Below, one piece after another: positions 16,575 to 24,763 of a stretch of 35,768 nucleotides of DNA; positions within the stretch are counted from its first letter, which is position 1; every line of letters starts with the position of its first letter. The DNA comes from Sphingobacterium sp. UBA5670 (GTDB taxonomy: Bacteria > Bacteroidota > Bacteroidia > Sphingobacteriales > Sphingobacteriaceae), in contig NZ_DIIM01000013.1 in the NCBI RefSeq assembly GCF_002420705.1, positions 234,589 through 270,356 on the forward strand, in the 5' to 3' direction. A program made the position numbers and the translations under genes. The notes beneath the pieces are model-generated. The model was not told where the DNA came from and made no database searches. It saw nothing but the letters and a program-made list of their open reading frames with translations.

Positions 16575-17945
16575 ATGCGGATTCATTTTATAGCAATAGG
16601 TGGTAGTGTGATGCATAACCTTGCTATTTCATTGGCAAAACAAGGGCATCAAGTGACTGGTTCTGATGATCAGATCGTGGAGCCTTCTCGTTCTCATCTG
16701 ATCGAAGCTGGATTGCTTCCTGATCAGCTAGGATGGTTTGAGGAAAGGGTAACAGAGGATGTTGATGCGGTGATTTTGGGGGCTCATGCCCAGGCAGACA
16801 ATCCTGAGTTAAAGCGAGCGCAAGAATTAGGTCTAAAAATTTATTCTTTTCCCGAATTTATACAGGAGCTTTCTCAGGATAAAATTCGAGTAGTTATTGC
16901 TGGAAGTTATGGCAAGACAACCATAACGAGTATGGTTATGCATGTTATGCGATTTCTAGGAAAAGAATTTGACTATTTGGTAGGTGCTCAGCTGAGAGGT
17001 TTTGATAAGCTGGTCGATATCACTAAGCATAATAAGATTATTATTATCGAAGGAGATGAATATGTTTCATCCAAAATCGATCCGAAGTCGAAGTTTTTGT
17101 ATTATAAACCAAATATAGCCTTGATTTCGGGTATCGTATGGAGTGAGTTTAATTCGAAAATATCACAAGAGGAATATATTAAACAATTTGAAGATTTTAT
17201 TGACTCGATTCCGCCCAAAGGTACCTTGATTTATAATAAGGAGGATCTTGTTTTACAAAAAGTTCTTCAAGACACGAAAGATTGTAAGATCAATAGGCAT
17301 GGCTATAAGATTCCTGATTATACGATCAATAAAGGGGTAACCTATATCAACACAGCAGATGGCGACATTCCATTGCAGGTATTTGGTAAGCACAATCTGT
17401 CTAATATTGCCGGAGCATATACGATCTGTGAATGGTTGGGGATCAAAAAGAAAGAGTTCTTTGAGGCTATAAAGAGTTTTAATACTTCGATCCGATATTT
17501 GGAGTTTGTTGCGAGCTCAGAGGGGTCTGTAGTTTATCAGGATTATGCCTGCAATGCGGACAAGGTGAAATCAAGTATTCACGCCGTGAAAGAGCAATTT
17601 CCTAATCAGAAATTGGTCACAATTATTGAATTAAACTCGTATGATAGTTTAGATTCATCGTTTTTGTTACAATATGCGAACTCTATGAAAGAGTCGGATG
17701 TGTCTGTGGTCTACGTGAATATAAATTCCTGTAAAGAGCTCAATAAAGATATTGAAAATGTACCCAATAATATTAGAGATAATTTTAATAACCCTGATTT
17801 AGAGGTTGTTGTAAGTCTGGATGGGCTCTATTCTTTTTTAGATGGCGTGAAGTCTAAGGGGTACAATTTACTTCTTATGAGTTTAAATAATTATAATGGG
17901 GTTAACTTGTCGGTGTTGGCTGATCGTTTTTTTAGAGATTTTTAG
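16575..17945 (+). CDS. mpl: UDP-N-acetylmuramate:L-Ala-gamma-D-Glu-meso-DAP ligase (murein peptide ligase)
   Basis: Cytoplasmic Mur-ligase family enzyme that reattaches murein tripeptide to UDP-MurNAc in cell-wall recycling. Residues 1-100 form the UDP-binding domain (IHFIAIGGSVMHNLAISL; GSDDQIVEPSRSHL is strongly Mpl-like), the central ATPase domain has P-loop GSYGKTT (110-116, a variant of the usual GTHGKTT), and the C-terminal domain follows (about 310-456). The MHN of the first motif and the EPSRS segment separate Mpl from MurC. Length (456) is normal. It is last in the tight operon; the XRE gene follows 66 nt later. A MurC role is less likely given the Mpl-specific motifs. Confidence 0.88.
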   Translation: MRIHFIAIGGSVMHNLAISLAKQGHQVTGSDDQIVEPSRSHLIEAGLLPDQLGWFEERVTEDVDAVILGAHAQADNPELKRAQELGLKIYSFPEFIQELSQDKIRVVIAGSYGKTTITSMVMHVMRFLGKEFDYLVGAQLRGFDKLVDITKHNKIIIIEGDEYVSSKIDPKSKFLYYKPNIALISGIVWSEFNSKISQEEYIKQFEDFIDSIPPKGTLIYNKEDLVLQKVLQDTKDCKINRHGYKIPDYTINKGVTYINTADGDIPLQVFGKHNLSNIAGAYTICEWLGIKKKEFFEAIKSFNTSIRYLEFVASSEGSVVYQDYACNADKVKSSIHAVKEQFPNQKLVTIIELNSYDSLDSSFLLQYANSMKESDVSVVYVNINSCKELNKDIENVPNNIRDNFNNPDLEVVVSLDGLYSFLDGVKSKGYNLLLMSLNNYNGVNLSVLADRFFRDF

Positions 17946-17986
17946 AGAAAAAAATATAATTTAATGTAAATTTAATTGTAATTTAT

Positions 17987-17994
17987 TATTTTTG
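17987..17994 (+). promoter_or_regulatory. Candidate -7 element for the XRE regulator gene
   Basis: TATTTTTG matches TAnnTTTG and lies 17 nt before the start codon at 18012, implying a very short leader. No matching -33 TTG at 17-23 nt was found. Because the region is AT-rich, a chance match is possible. Confidence 0.4.
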
Positions 17995-18011
17995 TTTAAA
18001 ATATCTACCAG

Positions 18012-18341
18012 ATGAATGCATTAGGAAAAAAAATCAGATTACTTAGACACCAAAAAGGGTGGAGTCAAGAGGATGTTGCAAAACGATTGGATATCTCAAT
18101 CCCAGCATTTTCTAAAATTGAAACAGGGATTACGGATGTGAATTTGTCTCGCCTGAATCAAATCTCAAAATTATTCAATTTGACAGTTGTTCAACTTTTA
18201 TCTACTTCAGATTCTGAAGAAGATAAAGAGTATGTAAATGAGGTGAATGCTTTGACGCAAAAATTACAACAACGCGATGGCGAAGTAATTGAATTGCAGA
18301 AAAAGGTTATTGATCTTTATGAGCAATTGCACAAAAGATAG
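18012..18341 (+). CDS. XRE-family HTH transcriptional regulator with C-terminal coiled coil
   Basis: Small protein of 109 residues. A Cro/CI-type helix-turn-helix covers about residues 6-60 (KIRLLRHQKGWSQEDVAKRLDIS... FSKIETG). An acidic linker (SDSEEDKEY) leads to a heptad-patterned helix (about 75-108, with EVIELQKKVIDLYEQL) likely to mediate dimerisation. It has no ligand-binding or protease domain, so it probably acts as a simple DNA-binding dimer. The targets are unknown; the next gene is a POT transporter but is separated by a terminator (18363-18389), which argues against a simple operon. Confidence 0.85.
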   Translation: MNALGKKIRLLRHQKGWSQEDVAKRLDISIPAFSKIETGITDVNLSRLNQISKLFNLTVVQLLSTSDSEEDKEYVNEVNALTQKLQQRDGEVIELQKKVIDLYEQLHKR

Positions 18342-18362
18342 GGCATATTAAAATTGTTACTG

Positions 18363-18392
18363 AAAAGGCAATCCAAAGGGTTGCCTTTTTTT
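18363..18392 (+). terminator. Rho-independent terminator after the XRE gene
   Basis: A 12-bp stem with one T-G pair (18363-18374 with 18378-18389) and an AAA loop, continuing into a T-run to 18392. It is 21 nt past the XRE stop. Confidence 0.85.
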
Positions 18393-18478
18393 GTTTATGC
18401 AACTTTATTTTGGTCAAAAGTGATTTTGTTTTTGTTTCTTTGTAAGTATTTTATCAAAAAAATAAAGGTTGATTATTT

Positions 18479-20251
18479 ATGGGGAGATTAAACGGGGATA
18501 TGACTACTAGCCCGTCGACTGATTTTTTTAAGTCAAATGTGTTGGGACAGCGTTCGGGACTCTTTGTCCTTTTCTTTACTGAAATGTGGGAACGTTTTTC
18601 GTTCTACGGAATGCGTGTCCTCTTAATGCAGTTTTTAACTGCGGCAGTCATTCAAGGTAGTCCCTTCTCGGGATGGTCTTGGACTGCACAGCAAGCAGGA
18701 GCACTTTATGGAACCTATGCCATGATGCTCTATTTAACTCCTATTCTAGGAGGGATTATTGCGGATAAATATATTGGATCGCGTAAAGCGGTTATCATTG
18801 GCTCGGCGATTATGACACTGGGGCATGCTGCCATGGCTTTTGATACCTCAATTATGTTTTTCCTTGGTCTGATATGTCTAGTTGTCGGTACAGGCTTTTT
18901 TAAGCCCAATATGCCTTCTATCTTGGGTGAGATGTATAAAGATCTGCCGGAGAAAAAAGATGGTGCTTATACGATATTCTACATGGGTGTTAATGCCGGT
19001 GCTTTTTTTGGTATGATGCTATGCGGATATATTGCTGAAACTTATGGCTGGCACTGGGGATTTGGATTGGCTGGTATCTTTATGCTTTTAGGAACGCTGC
19101 AGTTTGTTTTTGCAAAACCGCTCATGGGAAATCTCGGTGTTTTAAATAAGTCTACCTCAGGGGAACATAAAGTTATCGCTGAGGATACGGATACTAGAAA
19201 TCCATTTACCCTACGGGATTATGTATTGATCGCGATAGTTTCTATTATTGGTTTTGTATACGCTTTCAATGATCCTTTGTCTAAGAACGGTATTGTTGAT
19301 GTGTTTTCTGGTTTGGATACACCGTTTCTTAGAGGTCAGTATATTATGGTCATTGTGGCGTTGATTCTCTTCATATATCTTATTGTGACACGGATTATGC
19401 GTTATGATAAGGTTGTCAGGGATCGGATGTTTGCGGTGGTGTTGCTAGCGTTTTTCTTGGTCTTCTTTTTTATGAGCTTTGAGCAAGGGGCAACTTCGTT
19501 GGTTCTTGTGGCTAGAGACAATATTGATAGATCACTTACTGGTGCTGCATTGACAACCTTTAATGTGGTAAATGGTTTATTGACGATTGTACCACTTTCG
19601 ATTATCTCTTGGGTTCTGATTAAATTGGCAAAAGTAACCTGGAACAAAATTGCCATTTCAAATATCGTATTGTTTATCTGTTTTGGGTTGATCTGGGGAG
19701 CAGTAATCTGGATGTTGTACAATGAATTCAATAAAGAAGCATCAGAAATTAAAGTCTCCTGGTTTTCGATCCTCAACTCATTTTTTATCATTGCACTTGC
19801 CTCCTCGGTATCCAAAATTTGGGAGTCCAAATATAACCCATCGGCAGCCTTCAAATATGGCTTTGGTTTGATCTTGGTGGCGATAGGATTTTTGATTATT
19901 GGATTGGGATCTATGGGAATAAGTCAAGGGGCTAAAATCTCGATGGTATTTTTGGTGCTGACCTATTTGTTCCATACATTGGGCGAATTATTTATTTCAC
20001 CTGTAGGTCTTTCTTACGTATCCAAATTGGTGCCCGCGCGCATGCTTGCATTTATGTTTGGCATCTGGTACTTGGCGATTGCTATTGCACAGAAGGTTGC
20101 GGCCGTATTGGGAGGACAAGTGGAGACCATTCAAGAGGAACACTCCTTGAGTTACTTCTTCTTCTTATTTACCGCAATTCCTGCCTTAGCAGGACTGTTA
20201 GTAATGCTGTTTAATCCATTGATTAAACGATTGATGCACGGAATTAAATAA
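18479..20251 (+). CDS. POT/PTR2-family oligopeptide transporter (tandem pair 2, long form)
   Basis: MFS peptide transporter of 590 residues, about 60 longer than the pair at 4660-7907. EMWERFSFY (35-43) replaces the second-last Tyr of ExxERFxYY with Phe; FKPNMPSILGEMY, YTIFYMGVNAGAFFG and FEQGATS (about 336-342) are the other family landmarks. Extra length lies between the halves (about 245-315), where two added hydrophobic segments (LIAIVSIIGFVYAF and YIMVIVALILFIYLIV) suggest the 14-helix topology known for many bacterial POTs, whereas the first pair appears to have 12. An in-frame ATG at 18500 (MTTSPSTDFF) is an equally good start. A terminator separates it from the next POT gene. Confidence 0.88.
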   Translation: MGRLNGDMTTSPSTDFFKSNVLGQRSGLFVLFFTEMWERFSFYGMRVLLMQFLTAAVIQGSPFSGWSWTAQQAGALYGTYAMMLYLTPILGGIIADKYIGSRKAVIIGSAIMTLGHAAMAFDTSIMFFLGLICLVVGTGFFKPNMPSILGEMYKDLPEKKDGAYTIFYMGVNAGAFFGMMLCGYIAETYGWHWGFGLAGIFMLLGTLQFVFAKPLMGNLGVLNKSTSGEHKVIAEDTDTRNPFTLRDYVLIAIVSIIGFVYAFNDPLSKNGIVDVFSGLDTPFLRGQYIMVIVALILFIYLIVTRIMRYDKVVRDRMFAVVLLAFFLVFFFMSFEQGATSLVLVARDNIDRSLTGAALTTFNVVNGLLTIVPLSIISWVLIKLAKVTWNKIAISNIVLFICFGLIWGAVIWMLYNEFNKEASEIKVSWFSILNSFFIIALASSVSKIWESKYNPSAAFKYGFGLILVAIGFLIIGLGSMGISQGAKISMVFLVLTYLFHTLGELFISPVGLSYVSKLVPARMLAFMFGIWYLAIAIAQKVAAVLGGQVETIQEEHSLSYFFFLFTAIPALAGLLVMLFNPLIKRLMHGIK

Positions 20252-20260
20252 CAAATATAT

Positions 20261-20288
20261 AAGCTTCTTTTACGAAAGAAGCTTTTTT
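20261..20288 (+). terminator. Rho-independent terminator between the two POT genes of pair 2
   Basis: A 10-bp perfect stem (20261-20270 with 20275-20284), a TACG tetraloop, and a short T-run, starting 10 nt after the stop at 20251. It ends 18 nt before the next start codon, so read-through or a promoter within the hairpin region is needed for the following gene. Confidence 0.8.
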
Positions 20289-20305
20289 GATTAATATAAA
20301 ATAGT

Positions 20306-21793
20306 ATGGAGGTTAGTACAAGGGAATCGCTAGAAGAGATTCAAAATTTTGAGGGAAAGTACCCAAAGCAATTATGGTATTTATTTACCATCGAGATGTG
20401 GGAGCGATTTTGTTTTTATGGCATGCGGGGTGTTTTGGTCATTTTTATGACAGATCAACTTGGATTGTTTGAAAAAGATGCCAATCTAAAATATGGCGCA
20501 ATACAGGCCTTTATATATGCGTTTACGTTCATAGGAGGGATTTTTGCGGATAAAATTTTAGGATTTAAAAAATCCCTAATCTTTGGAGGATTAATTATGG
20601 CAATTGGTAATCTTATCATTGCTTATAATCCCCATGATCTTTTTTATTTCGGTATTACCTGCTCTATTATTGGTACAGGCTTCTTTAAACCCAATATTTC
20701 TTCTATGGTAGGCGAGCTTTATAAAGAAGGAGATGTGCGTCGTGATGCAGGATACGGGATGTTTTATGCTGGAATTAATATTGGTGGATTGTTAGGTGGG
20801 GCATTGTGTATCTATTTGGGAAAAAACTATTCCTGGAGCCTATGTTTTCTAGCTGCTGCAATCGTGATGATCATAGGATTAGTTACCTATTTTCTAATTC
20901 GGAGATCGATCGCACCAATAGGAAATTCCCCATTGGCTCATAACTCAAAATCTTCTCGTACAATAAAGGAAAGTTTGGTTATTGCAGGTGCTATTGTTAT
21001 GTTACCGATTATTTATATACTCATTCATAATAGTAATTTTACGGATTATTTTATGTATGGAATTGGTATCGCTGCTATTGCGTATTTGGGCTTTGAGTTA
21101 ACCAAATTGAATAATAGTTACCGAAAGAAAGTTATTGCCGCTTTGATCTTCATTATTATGTATTTAATTTTTAATACGATTTATGAGCAAAGTGGTGGAT
21201 CCCTTTCATTATTTGCGAAGGATAATCTAGTGGATAATCTACTTTTCTTTAAAATAGATCCTAATATTATCAATAATAGTTCGAATTCTTTTTTCATTAT
21301 TATTTTTAGCCCTTTAGTAGGTCTGTTGTGGGTATGGCTTGCTAAGAAGAAATTAGAACCGAATACGATCATTAAATTTGGAATTGGATTTTTATTTTTG
21401 GCTTTGGGCTTTTTCCTTTTTTACTCCCTGAGATTTTTTGCAGATGCTGATGGAAAGTCATCTTTAAATTTATTCACTTTTACTTGGTTGATTATCACCT
21501 TTGGTGAACTTTGTTTGGGACCTATTGGAATGTCCATTATCACGAAGCTATCTCCACAACGTTTGTTTGGTATGATGATGGGCATGTGGTTTTTGGCAAG
21601 TGCTTATGGACAGTTTTTCGCTGGTAAAATTGGAGCTGAAATGTCCGAAGCAAATACCGGAGGAACACTATCATCCAAGTTGGTGGCTTATACGGATGGC
21701 TATAAAACTTTAGGGATATCTGCCTTGATTGCTGGAGTGATATTAATTCTCTTCTCCTCATTGGTGAAAAAATTAATGCAGGAGGTACGCTAG
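20306..21793 (+). CDS. POT/PTR2-family oligopeptide transporter (tandem pair 2, short form)
   Basis: A 495-residue POT transporter, the most diverged of the four here. The motif reads EMWERFCFY (about residues 31-39); FFKPNISSMVGELYKEG is preserved, GYGMFYAGINIGGLLGG fits PTR2 signature 2, and YEQSGGSLSLFAKDN contains the TM7 Glu. The N-terminus is a short acidic stretch and the C-terminus is basic (KKLMQEVR). It is more like peptide transporters of the YdgR/DtpT kind than like its tandem neighbour, so the pair may not be a recent duplication. It is convergent with the acyl-ACP desaturase gene through a shared terminator. Confidence 0.88.
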   Translation: MEVSTRESLEEIQNFEGKYPKQLWYLFTIEMWERFCFYGMRGVLVIFMTDQLGLFEKDANLKYGAIQAFIYAFTFIGGIFADKILGFKKSLIFGGLIMAIGNLIIAYNPHDLFYFGITCSIIGTGFFKPNISSMVGELYKEGDVRRDAGYGMFYAGINIGGLLGGALCIYLGKNYSWSLCFLAAAIVMIIGLVTYFLIRRSIAPIGNSPLAHNSKSSRTIKESLVIAGAIVMLPIIYILIHNSNFTDYFMYGIGIAAIAYLGFELTKLNNSYRKKVIAALIFIIMYLIFNTIYEQSGGSLSLFAKDNLVDNLLFFKIDPNIINNSSNSFFIIIFSPLVGLLWVWLAKKKLEPNTIIKFGIGFLFLALGFFLFYSLRFFADADGKSSLNLFTFTWLIITFGELCLGPIGMSIITKLSPQRLFGMMMGMWFLASAYGQFFAGKIGAEMSEANTGGTLSSKLVAYTDGYKTLGISALIAGVILILFSSLVKKLMQEVR

Positions 21794-21810
21794 TCCTTAA
21801 AATTAGATAT

Positions 21811-21844
21811 AAAAAAAGCTTGATTATTAAATCAAGCTTTTTTT
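21811..21844. terminator. Bidirectional terminator between the POT gene and the desaturase gene
   Basis: A 15-bp perfect stem (21811-21825 with 21830-21844) with a 4-nt loop, an A-run at the left and a T-run at the right. It starts 17 nt after the POT stop at 21793 and ends 3 nt before the desaturase stop codon, so it can serve both strands. Confidence 0.85.
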
Positions 21845-21847
21845 ATA

Positions 21848-22840
21848 TTAATAAATCCATTTGAATTTATAATCTTTTTCTGGCACCTTCATTCGATCAG
21901 CCAGTCTAGCCAAACGATCTGGTAGTTTTAGTAGATAATCTCTCGCTTTCTCACCCTTATCATTCAGTCCAGTAACTTGATCTATTTTCCATTCACTGTT
22001 TAGCTCTTTCAAGATATCGACGTAGTCCAAAGCAGTATATACGCCCAATCGTTGGGCTGCGTCTGAGAAATGTGCGAATGCCTCTCCTTGGGGCTCACCT
22101 GCTTCTCTTAAGAACTGGGCTGGCATAACGATTTTTTTACGCATCATATCCTCAAATGCAATCATGACTTCACTCGGGTCTACGGTGATTGCTTTTGAAA
22201 TAAAAGACATATAGGCTTTAGCATGACGTGCTTCATCAGATGCGATGACACCACACATTTTTGCCAAAAGTTTATCACCACTTTTTTTAGAAAGCCCAGA
22301 TACACGACGATGGGAAACGTTGGTTGCTAATTCCTGAAATGAAGTATAAATAAAATTCCGGTAAGGGTCTGCACCAGTACCGATATCAAAACCGTCTTGA
22401 ATAAGATATTGTGTAGACATTTCAAATTGACGCATGTCTATTCTGCCCGACAAATAAAGGTATTTGTTCAACAGGTCACCGTGACGGTTTTCTTCAGCAG
22501 TCCAAGCGCGTACCCACTTCATCCATCCACCTTGCTCGTTTTTGTTAACGTCTTCTACCATTGTCAACCATGATTCGTACGTTGGAAGGGCCTCTTCGGT
22601 AATGGTGTCTCCAACTAATACTGCGACCAAATCATAAGAGAGTTCTTTTGCACTTTCCTGCAACTCTTTTACTTCCTCAAAAAAAGTGTCCCTAGAAGAA
22701 TCTGGAAGAAAATCGGCAGGTTGCCACATGTCTTCAACAGGCTTCAGGTATTCGCTCATCTCATTGAGCATGAACGGTTCCAAATAGGTCATCACTTCTT
22801 TACGTGAGCCTTCTGATAAATTTAGAGGTAATTCTTGCAT
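21848..22840 (-). CDS. Acyl-ACP desaturase, ferritin-like diiron (FA_desaturase_2) family
   Basis: Soluble diiron enzyme predicted to introduce a double bond into acyl-ACP, adjusting membrane fluidity. The 330-residue helical protein carries the two carboxylate-histidine motifs, EENRH (E117, H120) and DEARH (E203, H206), plus E82/E83 in TEEALPTYE and E170 in FQELATN as remaining ligands. The ATG at 22840 (MQELPLNLSEG) is chosen over an in-frame ATG at 22870, because family members begin there and because a -7 box (22848-22855) lies between the two, which would leave the longer start upstream of the transcript. Length is normal for plant-type/actinobacterial acyl-ACP desaturases. Regulation by temperature is plausible but not visible. 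Confidence 0.88.
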   Translation of the reverse strand: MQELPLNLSEGSRKEVMTYLEPFMLNEMSEYLKPVEDMWQPADFLPDSSRDTFFEEVKELQESAKELSYDLVAVLVGDTITEEALPTYESWLTMVEDVNKNEQGGWMKWVRAWTAEENRHGDLLNKYLYLSGRIDMRQFEMSTQYLIQDGFDIGTGADPYRNFIYTSFQELATNVSHRRVSGLSKKSGDKLLAKMCGVIASDEARHAKAYMSFISKAITVDPSEVMIAFEDMMRKKIVMPAQFLREAGEPQGEAFAHFSDAAQRLGVYTALDYVDILKELNSEWKIDQVTGLNDKGEKARDYLLKLPDRLARLADRMKVPEKDYKFKWIY

Positions 22841-22847
22841 ATCATTA

Positions 22848-22855
22848 CAAAGGTA
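22848..22855 (-). promoter_or_regulatory. -7 element for the desaturase gene, giving a near-leaderless transcript
   Basis: CAAAGGTA on the plus strand is TACCTTTG on the minus strand, a full TAnnTTTG match 7 nt before the chosen start codon. No -33 TTG was found at the usual distance. If used, the mRNA would start almost at the ATG. Confidence 0.5.
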
Positions 22856-23001
22856 ACTAAATAGCATCAATAAATTGTAAAAGCTAACTATAATTGTTTA
22901 AAATGCCAAAATTTACTTTTCGAAGTGAAAAACCCGTGAAAACCAGAATCGATAATGACATAAAAAACAGATTGCCCACCCTGTATTCGATAAAATACTA
23001 T

Positions 23002-23009
23002 TAACTTTG
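23002..23009 (+). promoter_or_regulatory. Candidate -7 element for sufS
   Basis: TAACTTTG matches TAnnTTTG and sits 20 nt before the TTG start at 23030, implying a leader of about 15 nt. A good -33 TTG at 17-23 nt is lacking (nearest is at 22972, 27 nt away). Confidence 0.48.
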
Positions 23010-23029
23010 TATAAATTATTTAGACAACG

Positions 23030-24253
23030 TTGGAAAGATTTAATATAGATAAAATACGTGCTGATTTCCCGATACTGAAAAGAGAAGTAAACGGCAGACC
23101 ATTGGTTTATTTGGATAATGGCGCAACGACACAAAAACCGAGTGCTGTTATCAATTCGATTGTGCGTTATTACACAGATATGAACAGTAATGTACATCGT
23201 GGTGTGCACTATCTTAGTCAGATATCGACGGACGCTTTTGAGGTAACCCGAAAAAAGGTTCAGACTTTTATCAATGCTGCTGAAGATAAGGAAATCATTA
23301 TTACCAAAGGAACAACAGATGGTATTAATCTCATAGCAACCTGTTACGGAAGAGCTTTTATTCAAGCAGGCGATGAGATCATTATCTCTGCCATGGAACA
23401 CCACTCTAATATTGTGCCTTGGCAGATGCTTTGTGATGAAAAGGGCTGTAAAATTCGGGTCATTCCGATGAACGACAAAGGTGAGCTTGATATGGATGCT
23501 TACAGCAATTTGTTTAATGAGAAAACCAAATTAGTTGCTGTAACCTATGTTTCAAACTCCCTGGGGACAATCAATCCTGTGCGTGAGATGATTTCAATTG
23601 CTCACCGACATGGTGCTGTTGTTTTAGTCGATGCTGCGCAGGCTGTTCAACATATACAGATTGATGTTCAAAAACTTGATGTAGATTTTCTGGTATTTTC
23701 CGGACATAAAATGTATGGTCCTACAGGAGTAGGCGTGTTATATGGTAAAGAGGAATTATTGAACGCAATGCCACCTTATCAAGGTGGCGGAGATATGATT
23801 AAAGAGGTTACTTTTGAAAAAACAACCTATAATGAGTTGCCGTTTAAATTTGAGGCCGGTACGCCTAATATTGAGGCCGGTATCTGTTTAAATGAGGCAA
23901 TCGATTATATCAATTCAATAGGCTTGGACAATATTGAGGCCTACGAACATGATTTGTTGCAGTACGCTACGGAGAAGTTGGCTGAAATTCCGGGCATGCG
24001 GTTTATTGGAACGGCTGAGCAGAAATGTTCTGTTATTTCATTTGTCATTGATGGTACCCATCCTTATGATGTTGGTGTGATTCTGGATAAATTAGGAATT
24101 GCGGTTCGTACAGGACACCATTGTGCCCAACCTGTCATGGATAGGTTTGGCATCCCGGGAACTATTCGTGCTTCTTTAGCCGTATATAATACAAAAGAGG
24201 AAATAGATATTTTGGTCGCAGGTATCCAACGTGCGGTCAATATGTTAGTTTAA
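23030..24253 (+). CDS. sufS: Cysteine desulfurase SufS
   Basis: PLP-dependent enzyme that removes sulfur from cysteine and passes it to SufE for iron-sulfur cluster assembly. Of 407 residues, the signature parts are LDNGATTQKP (28-37), AMEHHSNIVPW (121-131, H124 near PLP), VDAAQA (200-205), the PLP-lysine SGHK (224-227, K227) and the active-site loop RTGHHCAQP (360-368, C365). This is the group II (SufS) loop form. The start is TTG at 23030: an in-frame stop (TAG, 23021-23023) lies just upstream and the first residues match SufS N-termini. It sits 12 bp before sufE. The sufBCD scaffold genes are not in this window. Confidence 0.93.
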   Translation: MERFNIDKIRADFPILKREVNGRPLVYLDNGATTQKPSAVINSIVRYYTDMNSNVHRGVHYLSQISTDAFEVTRKKVQTFINAAEDKEIIITKGTTDGINLIATCYGRAFIQAGDEIIISAMEHHSNIVPWQMLCDEKGCKIRVIPMNDKGELDMDAYSNLFNEKTKLVAVTYVSNSLGTINPVREMISIAHRHGAVVLVDAAQAVQHIQIDVQKLDVDFLVFSGHKMYGPTGVGVLYGKEELLNAMPPYQGGGDMIKEVTFEKTTYNELPFKFEAGTPNIEAGICLNEAIDYINSIGLDNIEAYEHDLLQYATEKLAEIPGMRFIGTAEQKCSVISFVIDGTHPYDVGVILDKLGIAVRTGHHCAQPVMDRFGIPGTIRASLAVYNTKEEIDILVAGIQRAVNMLV

Positions 24254-24265
24254 TAAAAAATAGGT

Positions 24266-24685
24266 ATGACCATTAATGAAATACAGGATGAATTAATTGA
24301 GGATTTTGCTTTCTTTACAGATTGGATGGAAAAATATGAGTACATCATCCAGCTCGGGAAAGAAGTGCCTCTAATTGATGAACAATACAAAACAGACGAA
24401 TATATCATCAAAGGATGTCAGTCCAAAGTATGGCTTTTCCCGGAAATAAAGGATGGAAAAGTGTATTTTACCGCAGATAGTGATGCGATTATCACAAAAG
24501 GTTTGGTGAGTTTAATGGTCAAAGTACTATCTGGACATACCGCCAAGGAGATCGTTGATGCCGATTTATATTTTGTAGATAAAATAGGGCTGAAAGAACA
24601 TTTGTCACCAACTCGGGCAAATGGCTTGCTATCCATGATTAAGCAAATGAAATTATACGCATTGGCATTGCAAGTGAAAGCATAA
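24266..24685 (+). CDS. sufE: SufE sulfur-acceptor protein
   Basis: Small partner (139 residues) that takes persulfide sulfur from SufS and stimulates its turnover. The conserved GCQSKVWL motif (50-57) supplies the acceptor cysteine C51; the C-terminal half has the typical HLSPTRANGLLSMIKQM segment. Length equals the family norm. It follows sufS with a 12-bp gap and precedes a strong terminator (24684-24708), so sufS-sufE form a two-gene operon. Confidence 0.93.
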   Translation: MTINEIQDELIEDFAFFTDWMEKYEYIIQLGKEVPLIDEQYKTDEYIIKGCQSKVWLFPEIKDGKVYFTADSDAIITKGLVSLMVKVLSGHTAKEIVDADLYFVDKIGLKEHLSPTRANGLLSMIKQMKLYALALQVKA

Positions 24686-24712
24686 AAGGGGATGAATAAT
24701 CCCCTTTTTTCT
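24684..24712 (+). terminator. Rho-independent terminator after sufE
   Basis: A 10-bp stem (24684-24693 with 24699-24708), a 5-nt loop, and a T-run to about 24710. It starts just before the end of sufE and separates it from the convergent VOC gene. Confidence 0.85.
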
Positions 24713-24763
24713 TGATACTATTTTAAAATAGCTGTTCTCCTCAGTTTGAGAATCCTTTTGAAA

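Noticed and set aside
19402..19854. Leftward 150-codon ORF opposite the long POT gene
   Set aside because: Hydrophobic codons of the transporter read backwards give a long open frame by chance; no recognisable domain.
22913..23404. Leftward 163-codon ORF overlapping the 5' half of sufS
   Set aside because: It overlaps the well-supported sufS on the opposite strand, is Cys-rich and has no family pattern; it is a shadow frame.
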